7,331 bases of DNA from PWND01 sp964601515 (GCA_964601515.1 CAZRNU010000147.1:1-7331); one strand, 5' to 3'. Shown: positions 1 to 6,517, numbered from the stretch's first letter. Numbers and translations are program-made. The notes: generated by a model from the sequence alone, not told the origin.

Positions 1-876
1 AGAGACAATACATCAGGCAGAGATAATTCAGGAATTACTCCTGAAACTGTTGATAGAATAGCTAGAGAAAACGATAGAATCAGAAACACTGCAAATCCTG
101 TTGTTACAGAAAGTCCAAATGGGAGTGTTAATTGGACAGAACAATTTATTGAAGCAAAGGGCGAAAGTGTAATTGATTCAGAACGCTTCTCAAATGCTGC
201 ACAAGCTAGAGCTATGGCTACGCGTGGCGCAATGGTTATTGCTCAAAGAAACTTGCTTGAAATAATTCAGGGAGTTCAGGTTACTTCAGAAACTGTTGTT
301 ATAGATATGGTAACAACCAGTGATATTGTGAAAACAAAGGTCGAGGGTGTTATAAAGGGAGCTGTTATGTTTGGTGATCCTGTTGAAAAAAATGGGATGA
401 TGGAAGTTGTAATGAGAGTTCCATTATATGGTAATAACGGCTTGGCCGGTGCTGTTTACGACGCAGTTCCTGACCAATCATCTGCTTTTCAAACTGCCGC
501 AGATTCTAAAGTTGCTGGAGACAACTCAACTGTAGACCAAATGAAAGATGAATTACTTGGGTCTTTGTTTTTTGATTTTAAAGGTCAAAAATTTGATCCT
601 TCTCTTTTCCCTGTTGTACTGGATGAAAACAATAATTTACTGCTCGATCTGTCGAAAGTCTATGATCCTCAAAAAGGAAGTTTTCCTACATATCTAAATG
701 CTTCTAGAGAATTATTAGAAAGCCTCGGAATTAAAGAAGGAGTTCAAATTATTGATGCCATAAATACTAAACCCGGTGTAATAAAAGTAGATACCGGTAA
801 ATCAAAAGGTATAAATTGGACAAGAGTTGGCGAAATTGCCGGTGCAGTTGGTAAATTTTTACTGCTGTTTTTATAA
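1..876 (+). CDS. LPP20-domain (FlgP-like) envelope protein, 5'-truncated by the window edge
   Basis: The frame is open from base 1, so the true start lies upstream. The internal ATG at 214 is not the start, because the domain already begins before it (NWTEQFIEAKGESV, visible residues 44-57). 291 residues are visible. Residues 44-144 have the pattern of the LPP20 family (lipoproteins such as Helicobacter Lpp20 and Vibrio FlgP): an initial strand, an Ala/Arg-rich helix (NAAQARAMATRGAMVIAQRNLLE), a GV-V-SET strand, a conserved D near SDIVKTKVEGVIKGA, and a final strand ending in VPLYG. A Ser/Asp-rich linker follows (about 145-188), then an unassigned conserved-looking section (FDPSLFPVVLDENN, KVYDPQKG) and a hydrophobic C-terminus (GKFLLLFL). 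The signal peptide, if any, is off-window. The next gene starts 33 nt downstream on the same strand, so co-transcription is likely. The domain call is by eye; cellular role unknown. Confidence 0.72.
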   Translation, partial: RDNTSGRDNSGITPETVDRIARENDRIRNTANPVVTESPNGSVNWTEQFIEAKGESVIDSERFSNAAQARAMATRGAMVIAQRNLLEIIQGVQVTSETVVIDMVTTSDIVKTKVEGVIKGAVMFGDPVEKNGMMEVVMRVPLYGNNGLAGAVYDAVPDQSSAFQTAADSKVAGDNSTVDQMKDELLGSLFFDFKGQKFDPSLFPVVLDENNNLLLDLSKVYDPQKGSFPTYLNASRELLESLGIKEGVQIIDAINTKPGVIKVDTGKSKGINWTRVGEIAGAVGKFLLLFL

Positions 877-909
877 TTTAAACAACATTGTTTTATTAAA
901 ATAATCACT

Positions 910-2085
910 ATGAAAAGAAGACTTATAAATGTTATTACTTTTGCTTTTTTATTATTAAGTTGCTTTGGCTCAAACGTATATTCTCAGAGAAGTAGCGAAG
1001 TCGAGGCCAAAGGATTAGGAATCACCCGACAGGATGCACTTTCTGATGCAATGCGCAATGCAATTGGTCAGGCGGTGGGTGTAGCTCTTACCAGCCAAAC
1101 AAGAGTTGAAGATTTTATTGTTATTCAGGATGCTATTAATACGAGAGCAGAAGGTTATATTGAATCATATAATGTTATCAGAGAAGGAAAAGTTGGTTCT
1201 ATGACTGAAATCGTAATTAAAGCTAAAGTTAGTCTTGACCCTTTGCGTGCAGATATAAACTTGCTTGCGAATAGTTTAGGTGGTATAAGGTTTTTGGTAA
1301 TGTATGATGATAGAAATTTATCTGCAGAGGAAATTGAATATTATGAACATGCTGTGGAAAGAATTAATGAATTCCTTTCTTCAAAAAGATACAGATATAT
1401 TGAACGTAAGAGATTCGAAGAATTAAAGCGAGAAGCATTAGGAATATTTCAGAATAGCCCTACAAATGACGAATCGTACGTGCAATATCTTGGGATGATG
1501 GCTAATGCTCAGTTTATTATTAATGTTAGAAAGGTTGGTGTTCAAAGCAGAAGTGGTGGATATGTAAGTACAGATGCCAAAGTTACGGTAGAAGTTCAAG
1601 CATACGATAATTGTACCGCTGAAGGTTTGGGTACTATTGTAATGGAAAGCGATTGGATGTCGTCAAGAGTTCCCAAAAATGCAACTATGGATGGGTTAAA
1701 TAAAGCAATTCAGGGTAACTTGGATAGATTACTGTCAACTTTTACGTCCTATATCAGCAGTTGGGTTAATAATGGAACTCCATTTGAACTTAGATTTTAT
1801 TCTACAGGAACATTTAGGGACTTTAGAGATTTAAGAAAAAAGCTTGTTGAAGATCCTAATTTTGGAGGACAAATAGAAGTTGTTTCATTTAATAATTATA
1901 CCAAGTTAATTATAACTTTCAGAGACAGACCGGACGATTTGGCATACCGTATTTTAGACTACGCTGATGAAGTACCTGGATTTAGGGATAAAAATCTGGA
2001 TGTAAAGCTAATTTACGGTCGTCAGATTAATTTTGCACCTCAAAATACGTTTGTACCTGAACTTCAGCATTTTCAAGGGGAATAA
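910..2085 (+). CDS. Secreted protein with FlgT-N-like domain and CsgG-like region
   Basis: 391 residues. The N-terminus is a signal peptide (MKRRLINVITFAFLLLSCFGSNVYSQ); cleavage before Q26 would suit a soluble periplasmic protein. The LLSC at 15-18 could instead be an imperfect lipobox, so lipidation is undecided. Residues 29-110 (EAKGLGITRQDAL..AMRNAIGQAVGVALTSQTRV..I.TRAEGYIESYNVI..) match the pattern of the FlgT N-terminal domain, a relative of LPP20. Residues 125-280 resemble the CsgG/TolB-N-like fold: a first strand (RFLVMYDDRN), YRYIERKRFEELKREA, YLGMMANAQFIINV and VEVQAYDNCTAEGLGTIV. The last ~90 residues look like a small alpha/beta domain of unknown family. In Vibrio, FlgO, FlgP and FlgT build the flagellar H-ring, but nothing flagellar is visible here, so a flagellar role should not be assumed. 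It lies 33 nt after the LPP20 gene and 30 nt before the DUF4476 gene, consistent with an operon. The ATG at 910 directly precedes the signal peptide. Confidence 0.75.
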   Translation: MKRRLINVITFAFLLLSCFGSNVYSQRSSEVEAKGLGITRQDALSDAMRNAIGQAVGVALTSQTRVEDFIVIQDAINTRAEGYIESYNVIREGKVGSMTEIVIKAKVSLDPLRADINLLANSLGGIRFLVMYDDRNLSAEEIEYYEHAVERINEFLSSKRYRYIERKRFEELKREALGIFQNSPTNDESYVQYLGMMANAQFIINVRKVGVQSRSGGYVSTDAKVTVEVQAYDNCTAEGLGTIVMESDWMSSRVPKNATMDGLNKAIQGNLDRLLSTFTSYISSWVNNGTPFELRFYSTGTFRDFRDLRKKLVEDPNFGGQIEVVSFNNYTKLIITFRDRPDDLAYRILDYADEVPGFRDKNLDVKLIYGRQINFAPQNTFVPELQHFQGE

Positions 2086-2115
2086 ATTTTCAATTACTTA
2101 AAAAAACATATAGTT

Positions 2116-3093
2116 ATGAAGAAAACATTTTTATTTTTAGTTTTTGTTGCATTCGTCACGGTTAAGTTGTTTTCGCAAGCAACAGAAGTTGTAATTTTTA
2201 GTCAGGATGGGGAAAGATTCTGGGTTGTTATAGACGGCGTTCTTCAAAATCAGGAACCTCAGCCAAGGGTGCAAGTTAGTGGTCTTACTAAAGAATATTA
2301 TCGGGTAAAAGTAATTTTCGAAATTGAAACAATTCCTGATATTAATCAGTCTATTTCTACTACTGACGCCGACGGTAACAGAGTAAATGCAACTTATAGA
2401 ATTTTTAAACGCAAAAAGAAATACTCTATGTGGCCTCATAGTTGGGAAGAAGTTGCGCCTTCTCAAACTCAAACTATTCAGCTTCAAACAGAAGGTCCTT
2501 CAGGCAGACCGGAAACAAGACCTCAGCCTCCGGCAACACAACAGCCAACTGTTCAGGTAGAGCAAACTACTGTAACATCTCCTGCAGGGATTACTGTAAA
2601 ATTGCCTGACGGAACAGTGATTACTTTTGCACCGGGCTCTGTGATAGATGCTCAATATCTTGATTATGTAGTTGTTGAAGAAACTGTTGACTTTCAGCCT
2701 GAAAGACCTGTGGCCACAAGACCGATTAACTATCCGGCACCTACTCCGGAGCCTACGCCTGTATATTATGTGCCCGGATATACAGGAGCTGTTGGATGCC
2801 CTATGCCTATGGATGCTAATTCATTTAATAGGGCTAAAAATACTATCAAAAATAATAGCTTTGAATCTGATATGATTAGCACTGCAAAACAGGTTGCTTC
2901 CAATAATTGTCTAACTGTAAACCAGGTTGTAGAAATTATGGAACTATTTGGATTTGAAAGTACTAAGCTGGAATTTGCAAAGTTTGCATACGATTACACT
3001 TATGATATTGGTAATTATTACGAAGTAAATAATGCTTTTTCTTTTTCCAGCTCAAAACAGGATTTGAATAATTATATTAACAGGAAAAGGTAA
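2116..3093 (+). CDS. Secreted DUF4476 domain protein with proline-rich linkers
   Basis: 325 residues. A signal peptide (residues 1-20, ending KLFS before Q21) points to export. Residues 23-72 form a beta-rich N-terminal module (VVIFSQDGERFWVVIDGVLQNQEPQPRVQVSGLTKEYYRVKVIF) of a kind often found ahead of DUF4476 in Bacteroidota. Two low-complexity stretches rich in Pro, Gln and Thr (about 115-153 and 194-219) flank a short segment (TSPAGITVKLPDGTVITFAPGS is its core, 154-175). Residues 228-321 fit DUF4476 (PF14771): MDANSFNRAKNTIKNNSFESD, TAKQVASNNCLTVNQVVEIM, LFGFESTKLEFAKFAYDYTYD, and a final FSFSSSKQDLNNYI. The molecular function of DUF4476 is not known. It is the last gene of the operon; its TAA lies a few bases before the heptamer array and terminator. 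The last residues (INRKR) are basic. Start chosen at the ATG beginning the signal peptide. Confidence 0.85.
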   Translation: MKKTFLFLVFVAFVTVKLFSQATEVVIFSQDGERFWVVIDGVLQNQEPQPRVQVSGLTKEYYRVKVIFEIETIPDINQSISTTDADGNRVNATYRIFKRKKKYSMWPHSWEEVAPSQTQTIQLQTEGPSGRPETRPQPPATQQPTVQVEQTTVTSPAGITVKLPDGTVITFAPGSVIDAQYLDYVVVEETVDFQPERPVATRPINYPAPTPEPTPVYYVPGYTGAVGCPMPMDANSFNRAKNTIKNNSFESDMISTAKQVASNNCLTVNQVVEIMELFGFESTKLEFAKFAYDYTYDIGNYYEVNNAFSFSSSKQDLNNYINRKR

Positions 3094-3097
3094 GATA

Positions 3098-3137
3098 GTC
3101 CTGAGTCCTGAGTCCTGAGTCCTGAGTCCTGAGTCTG
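3098..3137. repeat. Heptamer tandem array 1, unit GTCCTGA, 5 full copies plus a partial
   Basis: Perfect GTCCTGA units lie at 3098-3104, 3105-3111, 3112-3118, 3119-3125 and 3126-3132, followed by GTCTG. An inverted, slightly diverged copy pair follows at 3146-3156 (AGGATTCAGGA) and pairs with the last units. The array fills the gap between two convergent genes: the DUF4476 gene stops at 3093 and the TPR gene stops at 3144 on the other strand. The same unit in the same orientation recurs at 6309-6336. Confidence 0.97.
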
Positions 3138-3163
3138 TTTAGACTAGGATTCAGGATTTTTTT
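3120..3163 (+). terminator. Rho-independent terminator built from the heptamer repeat
   Basis: The 5' arm is TCCTGAGTCCT (3120-3130), one bulged G (3131) and AGTCT (3132-3136). The loop is GTTT (3137-3140). The 3' arm is AGACT (3141-3145) and AGGATTCAGGA (3146-3156), followed by seven T (3157-3163). This gives a 16-bp stem with one bulge and one G-U pair on the + strand transcript, ending the DUF4476 operon. On the minus strand no U-run follows the hairpin, so termination of the TPR transcript here is not supported. The 3' arm and T-run also encode the last residues and stop codon of the TPR gene on the opposite strand. Confidence 0.85.
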
Positions 3164-5507
3164 GTGCTTTGAATTCCTTCAGGTAGGCTTTTCTTAAATA
3201 CCGATAATAATATTTGCCTTTTGTGTATTCTTTTACTTTCGTTTTTGGCTTAATTAGTGGATTCTCAGAATGGTCAATGCGCGCAAGAAGTCTTCCTAAT
3301 GATTGTTGTTGTGTTTTCATTGTCCTTCTCGACAAGTTTCTTTGTTCTAGATTATTTAATAAAATTAATGCAGATTTTCCATCTTCAATAGCTATAAAAT
3401 ATGATGAAACGCATAGAACAAAACAATTATTTTGTCTTAATGTAAAATCTAACAGACTGAAGTGTGTTAATCTAAATTTCGATAACCCATTGTGGTTGAA
3501 ATGGTTAGTTGCCTGATTGTACAAATCAACAGCCTTATCATATTCTCCCTTTTTTATACTACCCTCTACTGTTACCAACATTTGTTGATATTGAATTGCA
3601 GGTAGCACTTCGGCCCTTCTTCTCTCAACATATACAAAATCTATATTACAGTCAGCGTTTTTATCTTTTAGGTCCCTAGCGCTTTTAAAAATGTTTTCAG
3701 CTTCAAGGAATTTTAGTTGAGAAATACTCTCATTAGCACTGTTAAGCATAAAGGAGATTTGATTATGAATGTTAATGCAATGCTGACTTTGAACTTCTAA
3801 CCTTGCAACATTAATTAAGTCTCTAAGCTCATCATCTTCTATAAATCCATAAGAATAAATGTCATTTCCTGCTTGTTGTATTGTATTTCTTGCCTGGTCT
3901 AATAAATTATTTTTTGCTTGCTGTATTGCTTGATTCAAATTCTGTATTATTAATGGCCTTTTGGCTTCCTTAATAAGAGAGAGGAGGTTCTCATTTTTAG
4001 TAACTCTAAATTCATCTTCAATGGCTTTTGCTGATTCAAATAATTGCAAAGCCTGTGCAAACATTTTGTTTTCAAGGTGAGATAAACCTTTTTCAATACT
4101 CTGATTATATTGCAGACTCTTAATGTCATTTAACAATCTGAATGCATCTCCTGCGTCAGGGATGTCTTTCTTATGATTTCTATGGTATTCGATTGCCTGC
4201 CTAACAGACCTCTCTGCTGTTTCCAGATTCCCAACTCTAAAAAGCCTGTTGGCATTACTCATCATATCAGAGTATATACCTTTTCTAGCCAATGTAATTC
4301 CTCTGGCAATAAGATCTTTGCATGCAAGCGAGGGTACACTCTGACAAAAATCCTGAGCTTTTAAATATGCACTTAAAGCATTTTGGTAGTCTTTTTTTGA
4401 TTCAAACTGCACGGCATCTGAAATCAACCTGTCATCTATATTGATACTTAATTGATGTAAAAGGTTTCTTGTGTCGTTATCAAATGCACCTATAGAATAT
4501 GCTCGTTTTACTCCTGATATAGCGTTGTCTGTATTGCCGGCATTATATTCCAGTCTTGCTATCTGGGCAATAGCAGGTGCAAAGTTGGGGTCTATTTGCA
4601 AAGCTTGTTCGAAATGCCAACGAGCTTCAGATGTGTTAATCGGAATTAATCTAACACCATCATTGAAATAATATATGGGAAGGTTTAAAATAACATAATC
4701 AAGCTCTGCAGCTTTTTGCTCCATCAAACTTGAAGCATTTGAAAGCTTTGGCATCAGACTAATTGGGTCATTTACGTATAAGTCAAGTCGATTTGGGAAA
4801 TCTTTTTGATATAGCTCGTTTAAAGCAAAACCCATAGCGTCAATCATTTGTCTGTATTCAAAACATCTTTTATAGTTTTGCGGATATATAATGCTTAAAT
4901 CTGCAAAGATTTGGTTTAGTTTTATATCACTATAAAAGTACTCTTCAATAAGATTGGCTTTTTCAGAAAAATTTCTTCTGTTTGCCGCTGTATATATAAA
5001 TTTTAAGTCATCAATTACAAAGTTTGGCCGGACATTAGCTGTTGTATCAATATTCTCAAAAGTAAATTTAGTTTCAACCGGACTTATTCTCGAAGGGTTT
5101 TGTTTTATGTTATAATTTTTTATTCTTGGAAAAGAGATAGTGCCTGAAAATTCAACTTGTTCGGGAAGCAACTCATCTGTAATATCAAACGCATGTATCC
5201 TAGTTGACCCAGTTAGTCGTATTTCTTTTATAATTATTGTTGTAAATATCTTATTTCCTGATCGTCTTATTGTTATATCTTGTCGGTAATTTATTGTGTA
5301 TTCAACTGCCATTACATTTCTGTTTGTAATTCTGGCTATCTCTTTTATAATGAAATTTGTTGTTTGATGTTCCGGTCTGTTGCCCGGTTGAAAAGAAACA
5401 ACATAATTTTCTCTGGTCGATTTTTCAAAAATAATTTCCGATTGTGCATTTATTGCTAATGGGAAAAAAGAAATGCATGATAATAATATGAGTATGTATT
5501 TTTTCAT
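3144..5507 (-). CDS. Large secreted tetratricopeptide-repeat protein
   Basis: 787 residues. The signal peptide (MKKYILILLSCISFFPLAINAQ, cleavage probably near A21/Q22) indicates export; an LLSC at 8-11 is too close to the N-terminus to be a convincing lipobox. Residues 23-170 are beta-rich with no family I recognise. From about 180 the protein is helical. The clearest TPR is at 293-345 (SEARWHFEQALQIDPNFAPAIAQIARLEYNAGNTDNAISGVKRAYSIG), with weaker TPR-like helix pairs near 361-385, 411-441, 465-498, 583-612 and 641-670 (GEYDKAVDLYNQA). The C-terminal ~40 residues are strongly basic and Tyr-rich (YTKGKYYYRYLRKAYLKEFK). A scaffold role in the envelope is likely by fold, but the partner is unknown. 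It converges on the three-gene secreted operon, and its final residues (KNPES) and stop lie in the terminator hairpin. A good Bacteroidota-type promoter precedes it. The start ATG is fixed by the signal peptide. Confidence 0.85.
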   Translation of the reverse strand: MKKYILILLSCISFFPLAINAQSEIIFEKSTRENYVVSFQPGNRPEHQTTNFIIKEIARITNRNVMAVEYTINYRQDITIRRSGNKIFTTIIIKEIRLTGSTRIHAFDITDELLPEQVEFSGTISFPRIKNYNIKQNPSRISPVETKFTFENIDTTANVRPNFVIDDLKFIYTAANRRNFSEKANLIEEYFYSDIKLNQIFADLSIIYPQNYKRCFEYRQMIDAMGFALNELYQKDFPNRLDLYVNDPISLMPKLSNASSLMEQKAAELDYVILNLPIYYFNDGVRLIPINTSEARWHFEQALQIDPNFAPAIAQIARLEYNAGNTDNAISGVKRAYSIGAFDNDTRNLLHQLSINIDDRLISDAVQFESKKDYQNALSAYLKAQDFCQSVPSLACKDLIARGITLARKGIYSDMMSNANRLFRVGNLETAERSVRQAIEYHRNHKKDIPDAGDAFRLLNDIKSLQYNQSIEKGLSHLENKMFAQALQLFESAKAIEDEFRVTKNENLLSLIKEAKRPLIIQNLNQAIQQAKNNLLDQARNTIQQAGNDIYSYGFIEDDELRDLINVARLEVQSQHCINIHNQISFMLNSANESISQLKFLEAENIFKSARDLKDKNADCNIDFVYVERRRAEVLPAIQYQQMLVTVEGSIKKGEYDKAVDLYNQATNHFNHNGLSKFRLTHFSLLDFTLRQNNCFVLCVSSYFIAIEDGKSALILLNNLEQRNLSRRTMKTQQQSLGRLLARIDHSENPLIKPKTKVKEYTKGKYYYRYLRKAYLKEFKAQKNPES

Positions 5508-5528
5508 AAATCACAAAAATATTTTGCT

Positions 5529-5560
5529 CAAAATTAGTTGATTTTCGAAAAGAAGACAAA
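5529..5560 (-). promoter_or_regulatory. Bacteroidota-type promoter for the TPR gene
   Basis: Read on the minus strand, TTTG (5560-5557) is followed after exactly 20 bp by TAATTTTG (5536-5529). This fits the Bacteroidota primary sigma consensus TTTG, 19-21 bp, TAnnTTTG. Transcription would begin near 5522, giving a leader of about 15 nt before the ATG at 5507. Confidence 0.65.
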
Positions 5561-5574
5561 GAATTTTAATTTTG
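5542..5574 (+). promoter_or_regulatory. Promoter candidate for the tcdA-like gene
   Basis: TAATTTTG at 5567-5574 is a full match to the -7 element TAnnTTTG. The -33 region is poor: TTTTC at 5542-5546, 20 bp upstream, replaces TTTG. The expected start near 5581 leaves a leader of about 16 nt before the ATG at 5597. It lies back to back with the TPR promoter and the two overlap. Confidence 0.5.
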
Positions 5575-5596
5575 CAGTGGTTTAATATATTTTCAT

Positions 5597-6322
5597 ATGA
5601 ATGAGAATTGGCAGGAAAGAACTTTACTTCTGTTGAAATCTGAAAAGGTTGAAAAACTAAAATGCGCAAATGTTTTAGTGGCCGGATTGGGCGGTGTTGG
5701 AGCTTATGCAGCTGAAATGCTATGCAGAGCAGGCGTTGGCAAACTTACGATTATCGATTTTGATACTGTTCACCCATCAAATAAAAACAGACAATTATTA
5801 GCCCTTGATAGCACAATTGGTAAAGCTAAGTCTCAATTAATGAAAGAAAGGCTGATTGATATAAATCCAAATCTTGAATTGGTGGTTCATGACGTTTACC
5901 TTAGAGATGAGTTGTCTGATAATATTTTAGAAGAAAAGTTTGATTATGTAGTTGACGCAATTGATACATTATCACCTAAAATATTTTTTATAAACAGGGC
6001 TGTAAAAAATGGACTGAAGCTTATTAGTAGCATGGGCGCCGGAGGTAAACTAGATCCCTCAAAAGTATTGATAGCGGACTTTTCTGAATCATATAATTGC
6101 AATCTTGCAAGAGTGTTGAGAAAAAAATTGAGCAAATTAGGAGTGAAAAGCGGGTTTAAGGTTGTTTTTTCAAATGAGTTGGTTGACGATGATTGTGTAA
6201 TGTTTGTGGAAAATGTTGAAAATAAAAAAACAACCGTGGGCACAATATCATATATGCCAGCAATTTTCGGATGTTATTGTGCCTCGGTTGTGATAAGGGA
6301 GTTAATTAGTCCTGAGTCCTGA
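5597..6322 (+). CDS. tcdA: tRNA threonylcarbamoyladenosine dehydratase, TcdA/CsdL type (ThiF/E1-like)
   Basis: 241 residues, a little shorter than E. coli TcdA (about 268). Members of this family use ATP to dehydrate t6A37 in ANN-decoding tRNAs to cyclic t6A. Visible motifs are the nucleotide-binding GLGGVG at 30-35, the acidic turn IDFDTVHPSNKNRQ at 53-66 with the Asn/Arg/Gln residues typical of E1-like adenylating enzymes, GKAK at 75-78, DAIDT at 120-124 and the family-typical SSMGAGGKLDP at 144-154. The end (GTISYMPAIFGCYCASVVIREL) is also typical. There is no CxxC zinc pair, which separates it from MoeB/ThiF types. The last residues, SPES, and the TGA stop are read from the first two GTCCTGA copies of array 2, so the native end has been replaced or capped by repeat sequence. 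The start at 5597 matches the family N-terminus and follows the promoter candidate. Confidence 0.88.
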   Translation: MNENWQERTLLLLKSEKVEKLKCANVLVAGLGGVGAYAAEMLCRAGVGKLTIIDFDTVHPSNKNRQLLALDSTIGKAKSQLMKERLIDINPNLELVVHDVYLRDELSDNILEEKFDYVVDAIDTLSPKIFFINRAVKNGLKLISSMGAGGKLDPSKVLIADFSESYNCNLARVLRKKLSKLGVKSGFKVVFSNELVDDDCVMFVENVENKKTTVGTISYMPAIFGCYCASVVIRELISPES

Positions 6323-6336
6323 GTCCTGAGTCCTGA
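6309..6336. repeat. Heptamer tandem array 2, unit GTCCTGA, 4 copies
   Basis: Perfect units lie at 6309-6315, 6316-6322, 6323-6329 and 6330-6336. The array again sits between convergent gene ends. It contains the last codons and TGA stop of the tcdA-like gene (6320-6322) and ends one base before the stop codon of the winged-helix gene (6338-6340, minus strand). Unlike array 1 there is no inverted copy and no convincing hairpin, although CTTTTT follows at 6341-6346 nearby. Confidence 0.97.
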
Positions 6337-6337
6337 G

Positions 6338-6517
6338 CTACTTTTTAATATCATAAAAACACCTTATAGGTGAATCTATTTTCCCTTCAGCTTTTAATGT
6401 TTTAATCGCTTTTTCTACATCTTTTTTCTCAATCCCGGCTAATTCCGCTATTTCACCCGGTTTAAGAGGTTTGCCTGCTTTTTTTAATGCTGATATTACT
6501 TTTTCATTTGCGCTCAT
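6338..6517 (-). CDS. Small winged-helix DNA-binding-like protein, 59 residues
   Basis: A complete minus-strand frame runs from the ATG at 6517-6515 to TAG at 6340-6338. The product begins MSANEKVISALKKAGKPLKP, continues GEIAELAGIEKKDVEKAIK and ends TLKAEGKIDSPIRCFYDIKK. This is the usual order of a minimal winged helix-turn-helix: helix 1 (EKVISALKKAG), helix 2 (KPGEIAELAG), recognition helix (EKKDVEKAIKTLKAEG) and a wing strand (KIDSPIRCFYDI). Small MarR-like or unclassified wHTH proteins of this size and with an R-C-Y/F-Y ending occur in anaerobic bacteria and archaea. It is convergent with tcdA and divergent from the ferredoxin/VorB operon, so control of that operon or of itself is possible but unproven. 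Codon composition looks like its neighbours. Confidence 0.82.
   Translation of the reverse strand: MSANEKVISALKKAGKPLKPGEIAELAGIEKKDVEKAIKTLKAEGKIDSPIRCFYDIKK

Noticed and set aside
214..876. Starting the first gene at the ATG at 214
   Set aside because: The frame is open back to base 1, and the residues before 214 belong to the LPP20 domain, so this is an internal methionine of a truncated gene.
877..909. Hairpin AAACA/TGTTT between the first two genes as a terminator
   Set aside because: The stem is only about five A/T-rich pairs with no proper T-run; the close spacing fits an operon better.
2137..2487. Minus-strand open frame of 116 codons inside the DUF4476 gene
   Set aside because: It lies opposite a well-supported gene, its product is low-complexity and shows no domain or signal peptide, and there is no promoter context.
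2672..2875. Plus-strand 67-codon frame inside the DUF4476 gene
   Set aside because: It is out of frame with the DUF4476 domain, which is unmistakable here; overlapping coding is not supported.
3098..3137. Heptamer array as a CRISPR array
   Set aside because: The unit is 7 bp with no spacers between copies, so it is a simple tandem repeat; no cas gene is near.
1..3163. The window as a mobile element, toxin-antitoxin or defence system
   Set aside because: No transposase, integrase, nuclease or toxin motif is seen; the genes are envelope, tRNA-modification and central-metabolism types.
3214..3516. Plus-strand open frame opposite the TPR gene (also 4173-4364 and 4471-4671)
   Set aside because: All are antisense to the long TPR gene, short and without recognisable features; the TPR frame is clearly the coding one.
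5944..6243. Minus-strand open frame opposite tcdA
   Set aside because: The opposite strand encodes conserved TcdA motifs throughout this stretch, and the antisense product looks like a translation shadow.
6309..6346. Array 2 plus CTTTTT as a second rho-independent terminator
   Set aside because: The array lacks an inverted copy, and the best local stem (AGT with ACT) is only three pairs, so no terminator is called.
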